Positions 8,584 to 18,189 are shown, counted from the stretch's first letter. The stretch: 64,000 nt of DNA from VKMB-3413 sp041027365 (GCF_041027365.1 NZ_JBFTEH010000003.1:434001-498000), one strand, 5' to 3'. The notes: a model not told the origin generated them from the letters alone. Translations and numbers: made by a program.

Positions 8584-8918
8584 CTGCGGCGAGCAAGCCA
8601 TTCGAGTTCGAGAAATACGATCACTTGCTGCGCGATCCTACGAATGCCGCAGCCTATCTCGCCGAATTCCTGGAGAGTGGTGACCTGGAACTGTTTCAGG
8701 AAGGCATTCGTCATGTCGCCAAGGCTCAGGCGGGCGGGATCAGCCGGATCGCCGACGACGCCGAGCTGAGCCGCGAAAACCTCTACCGGGCGCTCAGCCG
8801 GGACGGCCATCCGCGCTTCGAGACGGTGGCGAGGATGTTGGCGGCGATGGGGCTTCGCCTGACGATCGAGCCTGCCGGTCGAGCCGAGCCGGAGCCCGAT
8901 CAGGAGACGGCTGCCTAG
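8580..8918 (+). CDS. HigA-like addiction-module antitoxin (HTH)
   Basis: A 112-residue partner of the preceding toxin. The N-terminal part (EFEKYDHLLRDPTNAAAYLAE) is the usual toxin-wrapping segment of this antidote family, followed by a helix-turn-helix (GGISRIADDAELSRENLYRALS) and a conserved HPRFETVARMLAAMGLRL ending. It should neutralise the toxin and repress the operon at the 8218-8235 palindrome. Its ATG overlaps the toxin stop by four bases. Confidence 0.86.
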   Translation: MTAASKPFEFEKYDHLLRDPTNAAAYLAEFLESGDLELFQEGIRHVAKAQAGGISRIADDAELSRENLYRALSRDGHPRFETVARMLAAMGLRLTIEPAGRAEPEPDQETAA

Positions 8919-8960
8919 CGCTCGGCGCGATCGCGGCGCTTTGAGCGCGGGCCGGGGTCC

Positions 8961-10502
8961 CTAACCGCTTCGCCCGCTCGGCTGACTTCCTCCGTCCTCC
9001 GACCCGGCCTGCCCCTGCTCGTCCTCGCGCCGCCGGTCGCCGCCGTCCGCCTCTGCCGGCGGCGTGCGATCCTCGGCGGCCAGGGCGCCGAGCAGTGCGG
9101 CGTTGCCCGGATCCTCGTCCAGTGCTCCCGTCGGCGCCTCGCTCTCGATCTCCTCGAGCATCTCGTCCTCCTCCGGCATCAGCACCGTCGGGCCCGACGT
9201 CGCCTGGATCGCGCTGCCCTTCTTCGGCGGGACGAGCACGGTGGCCGGCCGGATGCGCAGCTGGGCGATGCGGTTCTTCTCGCGCTTCAGGACGGTGAAG
9301 CGCTTGTTGAAGAAGGTGAAGGCCTGGCGCTCCTCGGGGATCGTCTGGGTCTCGTGGATGACGAGGCCGGCGATCGTCACGGCCTCCTCGTCCGGCAGGT
9401 TCCAGTCGAGCGCCCGGTTGAGGTCGCGGATCGGCACCTGGCCGTCGACGACCACCGAGCCGTCCGCCTCGGTCCGGACGCCCTGCATCTCGACGTCGTG
9501 CTCGTCGGCGATGTTGCCGACGATCTCCTCCAGGATGTCCTCCAGCGTGATCAGCCCTTCCACCTCGCCATATTCGTCGACGACGATGGCGAAATGCGTC
9601 TTGCGCCGCAGGAAGGCGTTCAGCTGATCCTGCAGCGTCGTCGTCTCCGGCACGAACCAGGGCTTGGCGCAGATCTTCAGGATGTTGACCTTGGACGGGT
9701 CGTTGTCGACCTCGTGCAGCGCCCGCAGGAGATCCTTGGCGTGCACCACGCCGACGATGTTGTCGTAGTGGTTCTTCCAGACCGGCAGCCGCGTATAGGG
9801 GCTTTCCAGGATCTGCCGGACGATGTCGGCCGGCGGATCGTCGGCGTTCACCTGGCGCATGCCGGTGCGGTGGACCATCACGTCGGAGACTTCCAGCTCG
9901 TGCAGGTCGAGAAGACCGCCGAGCCGGTTGCGGTCGGCGTTGATGAGGGCGCCCTCGCGGTGCAGCACCTCGACGGCGCCGCGCAGCTCCTCGTGGGCGG
10001 TGAGCAGCGAGGCGCCGGAATCGAGATTCATGCCGGCGATCGTCAGGATCTTGCGGACGATGAAGTTGACCGCTGCCGTCAGCGGCGTGAAGGCGGCGAC
10101 GGCCAGCTGCACCGGTCGCGCCACGGTGAGGGCGAAGCCGTCCGGGCTGGCGATCGCCGCCGACTTCGGCAGAACCTCGGCGAAGATGACGACGAGGATG
10201 GTCATCGCGATCGTCGCGTAGACGACGCCGGTCTCGCCGAACAGGCCGATGAAGGCGGTGGTGGCCAGCGACGAGGCCAGGATGTTGACGAGATTGTTGC
10301 CGATCAGGAGCGCCCCGATCAGCCGGTCCTTCTTCTCGATCAGCCGCTGGACGATCCCGGCGCGGGCATCGCCGTTCTTCTCGTAGCTCATCAGCCGGGC
10401 GCGCGAGACGGCGGTCAGCGCCGTCTCCGAGCCCGAGAAGAAGGCCGAGATGCAGATCAGCAGGACGACGATCCCGACATAGACCCAGAGCCCGGTCGTC
10501 AT
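8961..10502 (-). CDS. CNNM/CorC-HlyC family membrane protein
   Basis: A 513-residue protein of the family annotated as hemolysin/CorC and linked to magnesium and cobalt efflux. Order: DUF21/CNNM membrane domain (about 1-180, starting with FFSGSETAL, the conserved pore-proximal motif), paired CBS domains (about 205-330), a CorC_HlyC domain (about 345-430) and a disordered acidic/Gly-rich tail. The ATG at 10502 overlaps the aroB stop (ATGA), making it the last gene of a coupled aroK-aroB-cnnm operon, an arrangement common in Rhizobiales. The transported ion cannot be inferred here. Confidence 0.9.
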   Translation of the reverse strand: MTTGLWVYVGIVVLLICISAFFSGSETALTAVSRARLMSYEKNGDARAGIVQRLIEKKDRLIGALLIGNNLVNILASSLATTAFIGLFGETGVVYATIAMTILVVIFAEVLPKSAAIASPDGFALTVARPVQLAVAAFTPLTAAVNFIVRKILTIAGMNLDSGASLLTAHEELRGAVEVLHREGALINADRNRLGGLLDLHELEVSDVMVHRTGMRQVNADDPPADIVRQILESPYTRLPVWKNHYDNIVGVVHAKDLLRALHEVDNDPSKVNILKICAKPWFVPETTTLQDQLNAFLRRKTHFAIVVDEYGEVEGLITLEDILEEIVGNIADEHDVEMQGVRTEADGSVVVDGQVPIRDLNRALDWNLPDEEAVTIAGLVIHETQTIPEERQAFTFFNKRFTVLKREKNRIAQLRIRPATVLVPPKKGSAIQATSGPTVLMPEEDEMLEEIESEAPTGALDEDPGNAALLGALAAEDRTPPAEADGGDRRREDEQGQAGSEDGGSQPSGRSG

Positions 10503-11650
10503 CGCGCAAGCTCCCTGGCGAGAAAGGCGCGGACGGCGGCGGGGTCGACGTCGTCGGCGACGAAGGCCTCTCCGATCCCCCGCGTCAGGATGAAGGTCAG
10601 CCGGCCGCGCTTTACCTTCTTGTCCTGCGCGATCGCCGGCATCAGCGTGTCGAGATCAAGGGCAGCGCCCGGGATGGCGCCGATCCGGGTCGGCAGGCCC
10701 GCCGCGTCCAGATGCGCGGCGACGCGCTCGGCTTCGGCACCGCCGCAAAGGCCGAGCTCGGCCGAGAACCGGTGTGCCAGGACCATGCCGATCGCCACGC
10801 CCTCGCCATGGACGAGCCGGGCGGGATCGTACTTCACCGCCGCTTCCAGCGCGTGGCCGAAGGTGTGGCCGAGATTGAGCAGCGCCCGCGCCCCGGTCTC
10901 GCGCTCGTCGGCGGCGACGACGTCGGCCTTGGCCTGGCAGCTGACCCGGATTGCCTCGGTCCGTTCGGCGCCGCCGGCGAAGATCGCCTCGCGGTTGCGT
11001 TCCAGCCAGGCGAAGAAGTCCGGCCGGTCGATCAGCCCGTATTTGGCGACCTCGGCATAGCCGGCCGCGAATTCGCGGGGGGTCAGCGTGTCGAGGAGGG
11101 CGGTGTCGGCGAGGACCAGCGCCGGCTGGTGGAAGGCGCCGACGAGGTTCTTGCCGCGCGGCGTGTTGATCCCGGTCTTGCCGCCGACGGAGCTGTCGAC
11201 CTGGGCGAGCAGGGTCGTCGGCAGCTGCACGAAGCGGCAGCCACGCTTCATGATCGCGCTCGCAAAGCCCGCGAGATCGCCGATCACCCCGCCGCCGAGC
11301 GCGACGACCGCATCCGTGCGTTCGAGCTTGGCGGCGATCAGCCCGTCCACCAGCCGTTCCAGATGCGCGAAGGACTTGGTCGTCTCTCCCGCCGGCAGGA
11401 CGATCTCGGAATGGTCGATGCCGGCGCTGCGCAGCGCGATCCTCAGGCGCTCCAGATGCAGGTTCGCCACCATCTGATCGGTGACGACGACGGCGCGGCT
11501 CTGAGGCAGGCGCCTTGCGATCTCCTCGCCGGCGGCGTCGATGAGGCCGGGCCCGATCAGGATGTCGTAGGAGCGGGCGCCGAGCGAGACCTCGACGGTG
11601 CGACGCAGAGCCAGCTGTTCGGCCGAGGCACCGGTGAGGGGATGGTTCAT
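10499..11650 (-). CDS. aroB: 3-dehydroquinate synthase
   Basis: AroB converts 3-deoxy-D-arabino-heptulosonate 7-phosphate to 3-dehydroquinate, the second shikimate-pathway step, using NAD and a divalent metal. The 383 residues contain the NAD-binding GGGVIGDLAGF motif, the phosphate loop TTLLAQVDSSVGGKTGIN, the EFAAGYAEVAKYG segment with a metal-ligand Glu and the NLGHTFGHALE metal-ligand motif. The start at 11650 forms an ATGA overlap with the aroK stop; sequence further upstream in this frame is a shadow of aroK. Confidence 0.96.
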   Translation of the reverse strand: MNHPLTGASAEQLALRRTVEVSLGARSYDILIGPGLIDAAGEEIARRLPQSRAVVVTDQMVANLHLERLRIALRSAGIDHSEIVLPAGETTKSFAHLERLVDGLIAAKLERTDAVVALGGGVIGDLAGFASAIMKRGCRFVQLPTTLLAQVDSSVGGKTGINTPRGKNLVGAFHQPALVLADTALLDTLTPREFAAGYAEVAKYGLIDRPDFFAWLERNREAIFAGGAERTEAIRVSCQAKADVVAADERETGARALLNLGHTFGHALEAAVKYDPARLVHGEGVAIGMVLAHRFSAELGLCGGAEAERVAAHLDAAGLPTRIGAIPGAALDLDTLMPAIAQDKKVKRGRLTFILTRGIGEAFVADDVDPAAVRAFLARELAR

Positions 11651-12228
11651 CGGGCGGACTCCGTTGCGAGATGACGGTCGAGCGCCGCGACGATCTCCTC
11701 CGCCACCACCTCCCGCCTGACATTGCGCGAGACGATCGTCAGATCGGCCTCGGCATAGACGGGATAGCGGATGTCGATCAGGCGCTGCATGACTTCTCTC
11801 GGATTGTCGTTCTTGAGAAGCGGTCGGTTCTGCCGGCGCGAGACGCGCTCCATCAGCGTGTCGAGGTCGGCCTTCAGCCAGACGGTCACCGCGCAGGTCC
11901 GGAAGAGAAGCCGCGTCTCCTCCCGCATATAGGCACCGCCGCCGGTCGCCAGAACCTGCGGACCTTCCTGCGTGAGACGGGCGATCACCCGGGCCTCCAG
12001 CGCGCGGAATTCCGGCTCGCCATAGGCCTCGAACAGTTCGGGCACGCTCATGCGCGAGGCGGCCTCGATCTCGGCGTCGGAATCGCGGAACGGCAGTCCG
12101 ACGAGGGAGGCGAGCTTGCGGCCGACGGTCGTCTTGCCGGCTCCCATCAGTCCGATCAGAACGACGGAGCGCCGCCCCAGCCGATCCTGCACGCTGTCCA
12201 AATGCTTCGCTGCGCCTTCGCCGCTCAT
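11647..12228 (-). CDS. aroK: shikimate kinase
   Basis: A 193-residue P-loop kinase that phosphorylates shikimate at the 3-hydroxyl. It has Walker A GLMGAGKTT (26-34), the shikimate-binding Asp in FRDSDAEIE, the ATGGGAYM substrate loop and the lid region RRQNRPLL. The start at 12228 is chosen as the closest ATG to the kinase core; another ATG 27 bases upstream would add nine residues. It is first in the aroK-aroB-cnnm operon and divergent from the small membrane protein gene at 12398. Confidence 0.95.
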   Translation of the reverse strand: MSGEGAAKHLDSVQDRLGRRSVVLIGLMGAGKTTVGRKLASLVGLPFRDSDAEIEAASRMSVPELFEAYGEPEFRALEARVIARLTQEGPQVLATGGGAYMREETRLLFRTCAVTVWLKADLDTLMERVSRRQNRPLLKNDNPREVMQRLIDIRYPVYAEADLTIVSRNVRREVVAEEIVAALDRHLATESAR

Positions 12229-12397
12229 CGCCCTTCCGCTGTGCCGTCCGGCCATGGGCTGCGGACAAGGTTTCTTCAAACTCGGCGTGCTATCGGGATG
12301 GTTCGCGGTCGGGCCGCTTGCGTCCCCGGCCATTCCCTCTAGAAGCGACCCGACGATCCTCGAACGCCCCCACCGGGAGTGAATCCGCCAGACCGCG

Positions 12398-12595
12398 ATG
12401 CCGACCCTTCTACGCCTTCTGACGACACTCGCCATCATCGTTGCCATCATCTACGGCATCATGGCTGCGCTCGTCTACTTCGTCGAGCCGACGCGGCGCG
12501 AGGTGACGGTCACCGTGCCGCTGCCGCAGCTGCAGCCGGAATCGACCGCCACGCTCACCGGCACCCCCGCCGCTGCGGGAGCCCCCGCGCAATGA
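12398..12595 (+). CDS. small single-span membrane protein upstream of xerD
   Basis: 65 residues with one transmembrane helix (about 4-28, LLRLLTTLAIIVAIIYGIMA) and a Pro/Thr/Ala-rich tail predicted outside the cytoplasm. The stop codon overlaps the xerD ATG (ATGA at 12592-12595), and small membrane proteins at this position are common in Rhizobiales, so the reading frame is likely real. No function is known to me. Confidence 0.72.
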   Translation: MPTLLRLLTTLAIIVAIIYGIMAALVYFVEPTRREVTVTVPLPQLQPESTATLTGTPAAAGAPAQ

Positions 12596-13560
12596 GTGCC
12601 GCCGGGGCGCGAGGCAACGGCCGGGCCGGGCTCGACATCGAATCCTTCCTGGAGATGATGGCGGTCGAGCGCGGCGCCTCGGACAACACCGTCGCCGCCT
12701 ATCGGCGGGACCTCGAAGACGCCGCCGGCTTCTTCGCCGCGCGCGGCGTTTCGCTGGAAACTGCCGATACGGACGGGATCCGGGCCTATGTCGCGGCGCT
12801 TGCCGCCCGCGGCTTTGCCGAGACCAGCCGCTCGCGCCGCCTCTCGGCGCTGCGCCAGTTCTTCCGCTTCCTCTATACCGAGGGCTTGCGCGGCGACGAT
12901 CCGACCGGACCCATCGAGGGCGCGAAGAAGAAGCGGCCGCTGCCGAAGGTGATGAGCGAGGAGGAGGTCGACCGGCTGCTCGACCGGGCGGCGGCGGAGG
13001 CCGAGGACGGCAGTCTCTCGCCTGCCGCGCATCTTCGGGCGGCGCGGCTGCATGCGCTGGTCGAGCTGCTCTATGCCAGCGGCATGCGCGTCTCCGAGCT
13101 CGTCTCGCTGCCGCGCTCGGTGCTGCGCACGACCGCCCGCGCGATCGTCGTGAAGGGCAAGGGCGAGAAGGAGCGCATGGTGCCGATCGGCGAGGCCGCC
13201 GCCGACGCGCTTCTGAGGTTCGCCGAAGCGATGCGCGCCGCCGGCATCAGGCCCGACGAGCGCTGGCTGTTTCCCGCGGTCTCGGAGGCCGGGCATCTGA
13301 CCCGCCAGGCCTTCGCTCGCGACCTCAAGGCGCTCGCCGCCCGCGCGGGCATCCCTGCCGCGAAGATCTCGCCGCACGTCCTCCGCCACGCTTTTGCCAG
13401 CCATCTCCTGAAGAACGGCGCCGACCTTCGGGCCGTGCAGGAACTGCTCGGCCATTCCGACATCTCGACGACGCAGATCTATACCCACGTTCTCGAGGAG
13501 CGGCTGGTCCGCCTCGTCACCGACCATCACCCGCTGTCGGCGCTCGCGCGGGAGACGTGA
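12592..13560 (+). CDS. xerD: tyrosine recombinase XerD-type
   Basis: A 322-residue site-specific recombinase of the XerC/XerD family, which resolves chromosome dimers at dif with FtsK. The N-terminal SAM-like domain spans about 15-105 and the catalytic domain the rest, with GMRVSEL (catalytic Arg), VKGKGEKER (Lys), HVLRHAFASH (His and Arg), LLGHSDISTTQIYTHV (His and nucleophile Tyr). All catalytic positions are present. Length and the neighbouring accA favour XerD over a mobile-element integrase. The start overlaps the preceding small gene. Confidence 0.92.
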   Translation: MSAAGARGNGRAGLDIESFLEMMAVERGASDNTVAAYRRDLEDAAGFFAARGVSLETADTDGIRAYVAALAARGFAETSRSRRLSALRQFFRFLYTEGLRGDDPTGPIEGAKKKRPLPKVMSEEEVDRLLDRAAAEAEDGSLSPAAHLRAARLHALVELLYASGMRVSELVSLPRSVLRTTARAIVVKGKGEKERMVPIGEAAADALLRFAEAMRAAGIRPDERWLFPAVSEAGHLTRQAFARDLKALAARAGIPAAKISPHVLRHAFASHLLKNGADLRAVQELLGHSDISTTQIYTHVLEERLVRLVTDHHPLSALARET

Positions 13561-13763
13561 ACGGCAGCGACAAGCCGACCCGTCTTCTTGCCCGCAGCGC
13601 TTGCTTGACAAGCCGGCAGCCCATCGCCAGTTTCCGCCGCGAACTCCCGCCGCAGGCGGGGCGGCGAAGCGGTCGCATCGACGCGCGCCGCCAAAGCCGC
13701 CCAGCGGTCGGCCTGCCGGCGCCTCCGCCCTGATCTCCCATCGTCGGCGCAGCCGTAGGACGC

Positions 13764-14717
13764 ATGCACAATTATCTGGATTTCGAAAAGCCGGTCGCGG
13801 ATCTGGAAGGCCAGATCCTCGAACTGAAGAAGATCGAGGCCGGCGAGAACGCGGTCGACGTGACCGAGGAGATCCAGCGGCTGGAGAAGCGCTCGCGCGA
13901 CGCGCTGGCCGAGCTCTACGGCAAGCTGACGCCTTGGCAGCGCACGCAGGTCGCGCGCCACCCGGACCGGCCGCACTGTCTCGACTACGTCAACCGGCTG
14001 ATCACCGACTTCGTGCCGCTGGCCGGCGACCGCTACTATGCCGAGGACCACGCGATCATCGCCGGCTTCGGCCGTTTCGACGGCCAGTCGATCGCGGTGA
14101 TCGGCCAGGAGAAGGGCAACGACACCCAGACCCGGCTGAAGCACAATTTCGGCATGGCGCGGCCGGAAGGCTATCGCAAGGCGGTGCGCATCATGGAGAT
14201 GGCCGAGCGTTTCGGCATTCCGGTGCTGACGCTGGTCGACACGGCGGGCGCCTATCCCGGCATCGGCGCGGAGGAGCGCGGCCAGGCCGAGGCGATCGCG
14301 CGGTCCACCGAGACCTGCCTGAACCTCGAGGTGCCGCTGGTCTCGCTGGTGATCGGCGAGGGCGGCTCCGGCGGGGCGATCGCCATTGCCACGGCCAACC
14401 GGGTCCTGATGCTGGAGAACGCCATCTATTCGGTGATCTCGCCTGAGGCGGGCGCCTCGATCCTGTGGCGCGACGCGACGCGGGCGCGGGACGTCGCCTC
14501 GGCGATGAAGATCACCGCCCAGGACCTGAAGGAATTCGGCGTCATCGACGAGATCGTCGAGGAGCCGCTCGGCGGGGCGCACCGCGCGCCAGCCGAGGCC
14601 ATCGACACGGCTGCCGAACGGCTTCGCGCCGCCTTCGGCGAGCTGGCGGAGCTGGACTCCAAGGCGCTGCGCCAGGCACGCCGCGAAAAATTCCTGGCGA
14701 TCGGCCGCGACCTCTGA
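13764..14717 (+). CDS. accA: acetyl-CoA carboxylase carboxyltransferase subunit alpha
   Basis: AccA with AccD transfers the carboxyl group from biotin on AccB to acetyl-CoA, making malonyl-CoA for fatty acid synthesis. The 317 residues match the usual length and contain the N-terminal YLDFEKPVADLEGQI helix, LVDTAGAYPGIGAEERGQAEAIA (crotonase-type active-site region) and the oxyanion-loop GEGGSGGAIAI. The gene stands alone, 203 bp downstream of xerD. Confidence 0.96.
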   Translation: MHNYLDFEKPVADLEGQILELKKIEAGENAVDVTEEIQRLEKRSRDALAELYGKLTPWQRTQVARHPDRPHCLDYVNRLITDFVPLAGDRYYAEDHAIIAGFGRFDGQSIAVIGQEKGNDTQTRLKHNFGMARPEGYRKAVRIMEMAERFGIPVLTLVDTAGAYPGIGAEERGQAEAIARSTETCLNLEVPLVSLVIGEGGSGGAIAIATANRVLMLENAIYSVISPEAGASILWRDATRARDVASAMKITAQDLKEFGVIDEIVEEPLGGAHRAPAEAIDTAAERLRAAFGELAELDSKALRQARREKFLAIGRDL

Positions 14718-15097
14718 GGGCCGCGACGGCCTGCGACCGGTTGAGTCCGACGGGTCACAGCGCCCCCGGAAACCGCGCGCGCCTCGGCTCACCACCGGTT
14801 TCCGGCGCCTCGTTGCGCATGCGCAACAGTGTGGTTCTTCCGTTCCGCACGGGCATTTGCCAGAATAAAGCCATTCTCTCCCGTAAGAGGGGATGCGACG
14901 GGGTCGGAGCGCAGCCGGTCGGTGGGGCGACCGCAAGATTCCCTTAAGCATGGCTGCGCTAGACTGACTGCAAGCATGCGACGCGGGCGCCGGGGGTACG
15001 GCGCACAGTGTCGCGAGAGCCGACGGTGGCTCGCCCAATGCCGGCCCGATCGGGACGGCGGCCGGGCAGGGCCCCGCTCAGCGAGGGGATGAGGGGA
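14718..15097. other. 380-bp gap between accA and the L,D-transpeptidase gene
   Basis: No credible gene was seen on either strand; open frames here are Arg-rich shadows. The right part (about 14941-14970, CTTAAGC...CGCTAGACTG) resembles loosely the AT-punctuated start regions in front of Rhizobiales envelope genes and may hold the promoter of the downstream lipoprotein, but the hexamers are poor. Confidence 0.4.
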
Positions 15098-16090
15098 ATG
15101 TTCGTCCGACGCGTCGTGGCGGCGATTTTCGTCGCAGTCTGTCTGTTTTCCGTTTCCGGCTGCAAGTATGACGATCTTCTGCCGGCCAATGCGCCGCTGC
15201 CGAGCGATCTCGCTGCGGCCATCAAGGCGCAGGGAATGGGCGTCCACTCGCCCATCCTGGTCCGGCTCTACAAGGAAGACTCCGACCTCGAGATCTGGAA
15301 GCAGAAGACCGACGGCACCTTCGGCCTGCTCAAGACCTACAAGATCTGCGCCTGGTCGGGAAAGCTCGGCCCGAAGACGAAGGAGGGCGACCGTCAGGCG
15401 CCCGAGGGCTTCTACACGGTCACGCCGGGCCAGCTGAACCCGAACTCGAACTACCACCTGGCGATCAACATCGGCTATCCCAACCAGTACGACCGTGTGA
15501 ACGGCGGGACGGGCTCGTCGCTGATGATCCACGGCTCGTGCAATTCGTCCGGCTGCTACGCCATGGACGATGCGCAGGTGCAGGAGATCTACGCGCTGGC
15601 CCGCGACGCCTTCGAGGGCGGCCAGCGTGCGTTCCAGATCCAGGCCTATCCGTTCCGCATGACGCCGAAGAACATGGCCCGGCACCGCAATTCCGAGCAC
15701 TACGCCTTCTGGCAGATGCTGAAGAAGGGCTCTGACTATTTCGAGACGACGCATCTGCAGCCGAATGTCGGGGTCTGCCAGAAGCACTACATCTTCGACC
15801 AGACGGCGGAGACGGTCGCCAGCCTGACGCCGACGGGCCCGTGCCCCAGCGTCCAGGCGCCGCCGCAGGTGGCCGCGAAGAGCGCCTCGGACGCGGCCGA
15901 GGAGCAGAAGATCGCCGAGTCCCTCTCGCCGAGCGAGTTCGCCGAGACCTCGACCTTCACCTACAAGACCGGCCAGCCGATCACGCCGGAGGCCTATGCC
16001 CAGGAGCAGCACCGTCGCCAGGGCTTCGACCGGCTCGGCAACCGTGTCGGCGGCGAGAAGTCCTCGTCCTTCCTCGCCAGCTTCTTCTGA
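15098..16090 (+). CDS. YafK-type L,D-transpeptidase family lipoprotein
   Basis: A 330-residue predicted lipoprotein: signal peptide 1-21 with lipobox VSGC and lipidated Cys22. The catalytic domain shows the YkuD-type signature with His145 in IHGSCNSSGC and nucleophile Cys153, the spacing used by L,D-transpeptidases that make 3-3 crosslinks or attach proteins to peptidoglycan; the overall form is that of the YafK/ErfK-like group. The ATG at 15098 puts the signal peptide at the true N-terminus; an in-frame ATG at 15089 would add three residues. A strong hairpin follows the gene. Confidence 0.86.
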   Translation: MFVRRVVAAIFVAVCLFSVSGCKYDDLLPANAPLPSDLAAAIKAQGMGVHSPILVRLYKEDSDLEIWKQKTDGTFGLLKTYKICAWSGKLGPKTKEGDRQAPEGFYTVTPGQLNPNSNYHLAINIGYPNQYDRVNGGTGSSLMIHGSCNSSGCYAMDDAQVQEIYALARDAFEGGQRAFQIQAYPFRMTPKNMARHRNSEHYAFWQMLKKGSDYFETTHLQPNVGVCQKHYIFDQTAETVASLTPTGPCPSVQAPPQVAAKSASDAAEEQKIAESLSPSEFAETSTFTYKTGQPITPEAYAQEQHRRQGFDRLGNRVGGEKSSSFLASFF

Positions 16091-16129
16091 GCGAAGCGCC
16101 GCTCCGCTCCCGGAACCAACGTATCATCG

Positions 16130-16160
16130 GCCCCTGCAGGCATGCCCTGCAGGGGCTTTC
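16130..16160 (+). terminator. rho-independent terminator after the L,D-transpeptidase gene
   Basis: GCCCCTGCAGG (16130-16140) pairs perfectly with CCTGCAGGGGC (16146-16156) around a five-base loop and is followed by TTTC. An 11-bp GC-rich stem 40 bp after the stop codon fits an intrinsic terminator, although the T-tract is short. Confidence 0.72.
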
Positions 16161-16332
16161 GCTGTAATAGGTCAGGCTGGCGAGATGGGCTGCGAGCAAG
16201 ACGCATCAGCGTCAGCCGGACGTTCGGCGCGCCGGTGCCGGCGCATGGGCTTGCAGACCCCGGCCGAGGCTTCTCGAACTGTGACGACGACGCGGGCGTC
16301 GAGGCGTTAAGTCGGCGGGCGCGATCGCCCGG

Positions 16333-16539
16333 TCAGGGCCACATCGCCGCGGCGATATAACTGAGCGTGTCGACCAGCGGCTGCTTCAGCAGCGTGACGG
16401 CTGCGACCACTGCTGCGCTCATGATCACGCAGATGAGCGAGTACTCGATCGCCGTGGCGCCGCTTTCGCATCGCAGGAAGCGCTTGAGGAGCCAGCGGGC
16501 TCCCCGGGCGTGAGGCTGCACGGCCAGTGACGTCAGCAT
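16333..16539 (-). CDS. Flp-type (type IVb) pilin
   Basis: A 68-residue small pilin with the Flp signature ESGATAIEYSLI. Prepilin peptidase should cut after Gly27, leaving Ala28 as the new N-terminus with Glu32 and Tyr33 at the conserved fifth and sixth positions, followed by a hydrophobic helix (about 34-52). Flp pilins are assembled by Tad machinery, none of which is in this window, so this is an isolated copy. The ATG at 16539 is used; a GTG nine bases earlier is possible. Its first seven bases overlap the end of the upstream gene on the same strand. Confidence 0.8.
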   Translation of the reverse strand: MLTSLAVQPHARGARWLLKRFLRCESGATAIEYSLICVIMSAAVVAAVTLLKQPLVDTLSYIAAAMWP

Positions 16540-16850
16540 CGGCCCCACCTCGCTCCGTTCGCGGGAAGGATGCAGGCCGGCGAACCCGGCGGCTGCAGGA
16601 CGCTGCGGCGCAGCGTGTAGGAGGAGGCCGGCGCGACCGAGCCCGTCGCCATCATGTCGAGCTGCGGACGGCCCGAGGCGAGGAGATAGTCGGCGCCGCG
16701 ATCGGCGGCCGGCGCCAGCACGAGGGCCAGCGCCAACACCAGCGAGCCGAACAGCAGCGTCGCCCGGAACAGGCCCGTGCCGAGCCCGGCCATGCGGCGC
16801 GTCGGTTCTTCCTCGTCGAGGTATCGGTTCTCGGCGTCGAAGTCGCGCAT
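16533..16850 (-). CDS. small membrane protein of unknown function
   Basis: 105 residues: an acidic N-terminus (MRDFDAENRYLDEEEPTRR), one transmembrane helix at about 26-47, then an extracytoplasmic part ending in the Cys-containing VLQPPGSPACILPANG. I recognise the general type from Rhizobiales (short anchored proteins with a conserved Cys pair near the C-terminus; here C93 and C105) but no function is known to me. The ATG at 16850 is used because the helix is then correctly placed. It overlaps the Flp pilin gene and could be co-transcribed with it. Confidence 0.68.
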   Translation of the reverse strand: MRDFDAENRYLDEEEPTRRMAGLGTGLFRATLLFGSLVLALALVLAPAADRGADYLLASGRPQLDMMATGSVAPASSYTLRRSVLQPPGSPACILPANGARWGRC

Positions 16851-16966
16851 CGTGCTCCGCCCGTCAAAGCTCTGGAGAACCAGAGTGACAGGCAAGGCTG
16901 AAAAAGAGCTTAAAGACCGCGCGCCGACTTTATCCGACCCATTCCCCAAGGGGATATGGTCGTTGA

Positions 16967-17400
<434 letters not shown>

Positions 17401-17404
<4 letters not shown>

Positions 17405-18189
17405 CGGGCCTCTCCCGGCGGCGCGCGATAGACGTAGCGATAGGCGAGCGTAAAGCCGAGCTTGCCGTAGAGCGCGAGGCCGGCGGCATTGTCGGCCTCG
17501 ACCTGCACCCAGGCGGTCTTGGCGCCCTTGTGGGCGGTGTAGCGCAGGGCCGTGCGCACGAGGTCGCCGCCGATGCCCTTGCCGCGCTCGTCCGCCGCGA
17601 CGGCGACGTCGAGCAGGCCGGCGAGGTCGTTGTCGTGGATCGCCAGCGCGACGGCGATCGGCCGCCGGCCTTCGTCCTCGCACACGAACAGGCCGCTCGG
17701 CGGGCGGATCGCCTGCAGGATCTCCATCAGCCCGCCGCGCAAGGTCGTCGGCCGCTCGTGAACGGCAAGGCTCGCCTCGACATAGCGGGCCATGTCGCGG
17801 ATCGGGATGCGGTCGACGGTGCCGGCGAGATCGAGGTCGGCGAGATCGGCCGTCATCACCAGCGACTCGCCGAAGCTCTGCCAGCCTTCCTCGTCCAGAT
17901 AGGCGATGAGGTCCGGCGGGGCCAGCGGCGACTGGCGCACGATGACGGAACGGCCGTATTCGGCGAAGGTCTTGCGGGCGCGGGCGATCCGGGCGGGAAT
18001 GTCCGCATTGTCGGACGGGTCGAGCGGATTGACCGAATTCAGCCGCTTGGCCGGGAAGGACCGCGTCAGCCGCACCGCCCAGGTGCCGTCGAAGGCCGTC
18101 GAGGTCGCCGGCCAGGCGCGGAATCCCGCCGCTTCCAGCCGCCGCACCACGGCCAGCTGGCGCAGCCGCTCAGCTTCGGTAATCGCCAT
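17401..18189 (-). CDS. GNAT-family N-acetyltransferase
   Basis: A 262-residue protein with a GNAT fold in its C-terminal half: LLDVAVAADERGKGIGGDLV contains the acetyl-CoA pyrophosphate-binding R-G-x-G-x-G motif, followed by AWVQVEADNAAGLALYGKLGF. The N-terminal ~130 residues look like a second, degenerate acyltransferase-like half. The gene starts inside the last codons of argJ (20-base overlap) and ends in a GTGA overlap with mutT, so the three genes are coupled. The substrate is unknown. Confidence 0.85.

Noticed and set aside
10656..11723. A 355-codon minus-strand frame inside aroB/aroK
   Set aside because: Arg-rich frame-shifted shadow of aroB.
14941..14970. A sigma-70 promoter before the L,D-transpeptidase gene
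   Set aside because: The AT-containing elements (TTAAGC and TAGACT) are too close together for a -35/-10 pair, so it was not listed as a promoter.
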